Positions 60,775 to 64,000 of a DNA stretch of 64,000 bases are shown piece by piece. The notes below the pieces were generated by a model. It was not told where the DNA came from, ran no database searches, and saw only the letters and a program-made list of their open reading frames with translations. This DNA is from Rhodobacterales bacterium HKCCE4037 (GTDB lineage: Bacteria; Pseudomonadota; Alphaproteobacteria; Rhodobacterales; Rhodobacteraceae). Made by a program: the position numbers and the translations under genes. The stretch is from the NCBI GenBank assembly GCA_015689645.1, contig WVSM01000007.1, positions 124,001-188,000 on the forward strand. The letters are read 5' to 3'. Within the stretch, counting starts at the first letter, position 1. Every line of letters begins with the position of its first letter.

Positions 60775-61980
60775 TCACTCGTCGATCGCGAGAACCAGCT
60801 CACCATAGGTCATGTCGCCAACGGCCGCGGTGCGGTTCGCATCCCAGAGCGCGCGGAACTCCTCGCTTTCCGGGCCGATGTCGAGCCCTTGCTCCCGCGC
60901 CTGAGCAAGCGTTTCCTGCCAAAGCGCCACGCGATCGGTGGCAAGCTGCACCAGCGTGTCATTGCGCGCCTGATATTCTTCGTTCCAGACACCGATCTCG
61001 TCGAGGTAACGGATCGCGCCGTCATGGATCGGCTGCAGATGACCGGCCTCGAGGAAACGCACCATGCTGTCGACGCTCATCATCGGGGCGTGAACAAAAT
61101 CGTCGGCAAAGTCCTCGTAGTGCTCGTCGAGCCACCGCGCCAGCTGATAGACGAACTCCGGATCCTCTTCCGCCCGCACGTGGTTTGCCTGGAACGCGTG
61201 ATCCACGTTCAACCCAAGCGCCGACTCGGTGCCAGAGACGGTCGTCAGGGGTGTGTATCCGGGCATCAGCGCGCGGTAGCGGGCATAGGCCTCGGGGTCT
61301 TCGTCGCGTGTCGGCAGCGGCAGCCAGCGGATGCCGTTGGGATTGGCCTCCGCCTCGTAGGAGGTGCCGGAAATCGGGCCAGTAAAGGCCACGTCAGCGC
61401 GCCCCTCGACCACAACGCTGGTATTGGGCCCGTACCCGCCGACCTCGACGACCTGGACATCGTCCTGTGTCAGCCCGTTGTAGGCCAGAAGCGCATCGAT
61501 GCCGGTCACAAGGAAGGCCGAGGACGCAGCGACCGCAACCCGTGTATCGGGCCCGATATCCGTAAACGACTCGATGTCGCTGTCGCCGCGGACCATGTAG
61601 CTCCACGGCGTGACGAGGTTCATCACCGCCACGCGCGTGTCATAGGGCCCGCCCTGCTCGTTGAGGAAGCCCGAGACGGCATCCATCTGGTCGAAGTAGT
61701 CCGACGCCTGAAGCATGGCGATGCGACCTTCGCCGGTGGCCAGCCATTCGGCGCGGGCAAAGCCGTTCGGCGCCGGAAGCACGCGCGACCGGCTGCTGGT
61801 CTGTGCGCTGAACTCGGACGTCCACGCGACGCCGAGCGAGTGGTTCGCGGTTCCGACCACAGGTGTGACGACGGTGAAGAAGTCGGGCCATTCATAATCC
61901 TGTGCCTTCGCAGCGCCCGAGGCGGACAGGCCAAGTGCTAATGCTGCGCCGATCGTGAAATTCCAACGGGTCTTGGTCAT
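60775..61980 (-). CDS. TAXI-family TRAP solute-binding protein
   Basis: A 401-aa periplasmic protein with a signal peptide (MTKTRWNFTIGAALALGLSA, cleavage near AKAQ). The mature chain begins VVTPVVGTANHSLGVAWTSEF, a TAXI-like ligand site, with EGRADVAFTGPISGTSYEAE later. It binds an organic anion for the fused permease downstream. GGGAGGAAC lies upstream of the start. Operon member between aconitase X and the permease. Confidence 0.88.
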   Translation of the reverse strand: MTKTRWNFTIGAALALGLSASGAAKAQDYEWPDFFTVVTPVVGTANHSLGVAWTSEFSAQTSSRSRVLPAPNGFARAEWLATGEGRIAMLQASDYFDQMDAVSGFLNEQGGPYDTRVAVMNLVTPWSYMVRGDSDIESFTDIGPDTRVAVAASSAFLVTGIDALLAYNGLTQDDVQVVEVGGYGPNTSVVVEGRADVAFTGPISGTSYEAEANPNGIRWLPLPTRDEDPEAYARYRALMPGYTPLTTVSGTESALGLNVDHAFQANHVRAEEDPEFVYQLARWLDEHYEDFADDFVHAPMMSVDSMVRFLEAGHLQPIHDGAIRYLDEIGVWNEEYQARNDTLVQLATDRVALWQETLAQAREQGLDIGPESEEFRALWDANRTAAVGDMTYGELVLAIDE

Positions 61981-62046
61981 GTTGGTCGTTCCTCCCTGGA
62001 TACGTTTCGTGGTCTTTCCCGCGGCACTCCTCCTGCCACGGGTCGT

Positions 62047-62484
62047 TCAGGTTTCGTGTTTCGTTATGGTCACGATCCCCTCATCGGCATCGACCTCCAC
62101 GAGGTCGCCGGTCTCGATCATCTCGAACGGGTCGCCGTCGAGATCCGTGATGGCGGGCACACGCGTGACAACCGCGCCGAGCGCCATCTTTGTCGTCATA
62201 CGGGTGAAGATCATGGCGGCCGGCGCGGTGCCGTTCAGCCGGCACATGTGGAAATAGGCGGACCAGCCGGACGACCCCTTCGCACCGGGAAACACCAGCA
62301 CCTTGCCGGCGAAAGACTGCCCCCGCAGCTCGTGCCGCAGCTCGATCACAGAGCCTTCGCGTTCGTTGATGCCACCCCAGCCCGATATCGTCTGACGGGT
62401 CACGAGGGCTTCGGCGCGGGCCTTGCCCGGAACGACACCCCGTCCGCGCATCACGATCTTTGATGTCGACTGTCCGTCCGGCAT
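62047..62484 (-). CDS. Aconitase X small (swivel) subunit
   Basis: A 145-aa AcnX swivel domain (formerly DUF126): KIVMRGRGVVPGKARAEALVT, then ISGWGGINEREGSVIE, LVFPGAKGSSGWSAYFHMCRLNGTAPAAMI and the C-terminal GDLVEVDADEGIVTI. It completes the catalytic large subunit. The ATG shares a base with the large-subunit stop (TGATG) and has GGGGAGG upstream; a longer start would overlap more and is less likely. Confidence 0.9.
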   Translation of the reverse strand: MPDGQSTSKIVMRGRGVVPGKARAEALVTRQTISGWGGINEREGSVIELRHELRGQSFAGKVLVFPGAKGSSGWSAYFHMCRLNGTAPAAMIFTRMTTKMALGAVVTRVPAITDLDGDPFEMIETGDLVEVDADEGIVTITKHET

Positions 62485-63755
62485 CACGGACCTCCCCGCC
62501 ATTTCCCGGTGATCGCTGCGTCGATGCAGTGCTCGAGCGATCCGAACCAGCCGTCGACCCCGGCAATGGCCGGCAGGTAATGGGCCTGCTTTGCACTGTC
62601 GGTCGCGATGACGCGCACGCCTTTCGGAAGCCTGCGCGAAATCGCAGGACAGGTGTCAGACATGACCACGCCGCCGGCCTCCCGGATGATATCGGTATAG
62701 CCTGAACGCTTGGACACCTCGGCAAGTGCGCGCGGCGTGTGGACCCATAGGGCGACGTCAGCGTGCACTTTGCGTCCTTCAAGCAGCTCGGCCACGCGAG
62801 ACATCTGCTCGATGGAATTGTGTGGACACCCCAGCATGATGAAATCGACGCTGCGGTCCTCGGCCGATTGCAGCCGCTCCCAGGTCGCAACCCGCTCCCG
62901 TTCGCCGAAGACGATGGGATCCGGCATCGGGTTGCCGCCGAAGGCCGCTTCGAGCGTCGGCGCCTCGGGCGTCACGCCGGGAATGTGGTAGATTTCCACG
63001 CCACCGGAGGAGGCCGCCGCCGCGCCGAAATGTTTGAGCTCCCACAGCGTCGGGGTCGCCGAAATGCCGTTCAGGGCAGGTTGAGCTTCCTCGACCTGAA
63101 GGCCAGTGAAATAGCCCAGAACACCCCAGCCGGCCATGTCCTCCACCGGGACCTGCACGTCGATAAGCCGGTCGGCGAGGCGATTTTCCGGAAGATGCAG
63201 ACCCCAATAGGGGATGCGCCCCGTCAGTCCCGCCGCCCCGGTGCTTTCCTTGCCTTCGACATTGGTACGCGCCCCGAGAACGGAGTTCGCATAGATCACC
63301 GCCGAACTTTCCATCCACGCCAGATGCTCGCCCCGGACAGGCACATTCCCCACCTGATAGGGCGTGCAGGTGCACATCATGTTGATCCCGCGCTGACCGA
63401 AAAACCTTTCGCCGTCCTTCTGCATATCGACCAGGCCGGGATCGGCGCCTTGCAGGGCGTGGTTTTCTATGTCGATGCCGGTGATGAGCTGGCACGTCGG
63501 CACGGCCATGTGCGGAATGTCGACGACATCGTCGGAATCGAGATTCAGTTCGGAATACACGCGGTCAAAGCCGTCCTCGGCCATCGACCGGATCGACGGT
63601 GTCGATGCGTTGAACGCCCCCGCCACATTCCGGGTCTCGACCAGGCGCTCGGCGCCAAGGGCCTCTCCGTACCGCACAAGCAAGTCCATCGCACGGGCCA
63701 CGGCCGGTCCGTTTTCGCCACCGAGCATCTGTTTCTCGTAGTCGGTCAGTTGCAA
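62484..63755 (-). CDS. Aconitase X catalytic large subunit (dehydratase)
   Basis: A 423-aa AcnX-type dehydratase with iron-sulphur cysteine candidates in NMMCTCTPYQVGN (C128, C130), LGCPHNS (C310) and SDTCPA (C369). Known AcnX activities include cis-3-hydroxy-L-proline dehydratase in bacteria and phosphomevalonate dehydratase in archaea. The two-subunit form here, in an operon with TRAP importer, FAD oxidoreductase and TauD-like dioxygenase, indicates a catabolic hydroxy-acid dehydratase whose substrate need not be hydroxyproline. First gene of the operon. Confidence 0.9.
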   Translation of the reverse strand: MQLTDYEKQMLGGENGPAVARAMDLLVRYGEALGAERLVETRNVAGAFNASTPSIRSMAEDGFDRVYSELNLDSDDVVDIPHMAVPTCQLITGIDIENHALQGADPGLVDMQKDGERFFGQRGINMMCTCTPYQVGNVPVRGEHLAWMESSAVIYANSVLGARTNVEGKESTGAAGLTGRIPYWGLHLPENRLADRLIDVQVPVEDMAGWGVLGYFTGLQVEEAQPALNGISATPTLWELKHFGAAAASSGGVEIYHIPGVTPEAPTLEAAFGGNPMPDPIVFGERERVATWERLQSAEDRSVDFIMLGCPHNSIEQMSRVAELLEGRKVHADVALWVHTPRALAEVSKRSGYTDIIREAGGVVMSDTCPAISRRLPKGVRVIATDSAKQAHYLPAIAGVDGWFGSLEHCIDAAITGKWRGGP

Positions 63756-63857
63756 GTGACGCTCCCCCCTTCTGCCCGCGATGTGCAGACAATTTCCTCA
63801 CCTGTGAAAAGTTGACATGGATACCTTTATGGATAAACCACCCGATCGGACTTTCAG

Positions 63858-63876
63858 CTTTCTCGATTCGCGAAAG
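63858..63876. promoter_or_regulatory. LysR-type operator upstream of the aconitase X operon
   Basis: CTTTCTCGATTCGCGAAAG, an imperfect inverted repeat with the same T-N11-A core as the element before lysR (15 of 19 positions identical), about 103 bases before the aconitase X start codon. Confidence 0.55.
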
Positions 63877-64000
63877 ATTGATCCAAGGGCGAATGGAAGC
63901 CGTCGACCGCCAGAAGGCCCCGAAGTGCTGACCTGAGCCCGGGAAGGCTTGGCATGGGGAAAGGAGGTAGGGGACCGGGACCGTCCCCGGCCCGGTTCAT
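63877..64000. other. Right window edge, no gene supported
   Basis: It contains a GGGGAC...GTCCCC stem near 63973-63991. The minus strand is open for about 46 codons from the last base down to about 63860, without a recognisable domain; it could be the end of a gene starting outside the window or chance. Between 63756 and 63857 there is a direct repeat ATGGATA-N5-ATGGATA (63817-63835). Confidence 0.35.

Noticed and set aside
63954-64000. GGGGAC/GTCCCC stem at the right edge as a terminator
   Set aside because: No T run in either direction within the window and no gene end can be assigned to it.

Overview
The window looks like chromosome of a high-GC alphaproteobacterium, most likely a marine Rhodobacterales (Roseobacter-group) member. 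Reasons: a PhyR/NepR/EcfG general stress module; a che cluster ordered as in alphaproteobacteria (globin-coupled receptor, STAS protein, cheY, cheA, cheW, cheR, cheY); two fused TAXI-type TRAP transporters; a FAD monooxygenase/DUF2783 pair; and operons packed with ATGA/TGATG overlaps. I saw no rRNA, tRNA, CRISPR array or intact mobile element.

0-14.3 kb is catabolic. A short minus-strand operon (PLP decarboxylase, glutamine-synthetase-like ligase, iron alcohol dehydrogenase cut by the window edge) faces a DeoR-type regulator. Then comes a long minus-strand operon: hmgA, a 45-aa membrane peptide, maiA, fahA, an MBL-fold protein, a 95-aa membrane protein, a FAD monooxygenase, a DUF2783 protein and a 1048-aa self-sufficient reductive dehalogenase fused to a ferredoxin-reductase module. 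Together they suggest dehalogenation and hydroxylation of an aromatic that is then opened by the homogentisate route.

14.8-25 kb is a complete chemotaxis locus. cheA, cheW, cheR, two cheY genes, a globin-coupled receptor, a STAS protein and a DxxxQ-containing (CheT/CheZ-like) protein lie on the minus strand; cheB, cheD and a membrane receptor diverge on the plus strand. 25.1-27.5 kb holds two paralogous extradiol-type VOC proteins (one without iron ligands) and a class II aldolase-like protein.

28-41 kb is a general stress island: phyR, nepR, ecfG and a HisKA_2 sensor kinase, surrounded by small stress proteins (CsbD, DUF1328, DUF883-like, holin-like, DUF3618), a Crp/Fnr regulator, a formate/nitrite-type channel, phospholipase D, topoisomerase IB and an AI-2E-family permease. 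At least seven perfect GGAAC-N16/17-CGTT promoters, plus near matches, stand in front of these genes, so the master regulators and a good part of their regulon sit together.

41.4-47.6 kb: a TAXI-TRAP transporter diverges from a marR-sulfatase-cupin operon. 47.7-51.6 kb: a PqiABC-type MCE lipid-transport system with PqiA split in two and a long PqiB. 51.6-63.9 kb: two operons around a LysR gene, one (amidohydrolase, amidohydrolase, Rieske protein, Bcr/CflA-type exporter) divergent from lysR, the other (aconitase X large and small, TAXI-TRAP, FAD oxidoreductase, TauD-like dioxygenase) upstream. A closely similar TTCGC/GCGAA operator lies before lysR and before the aconitase X operon, linking them into one probable catabolic regulon of unknown substrate.
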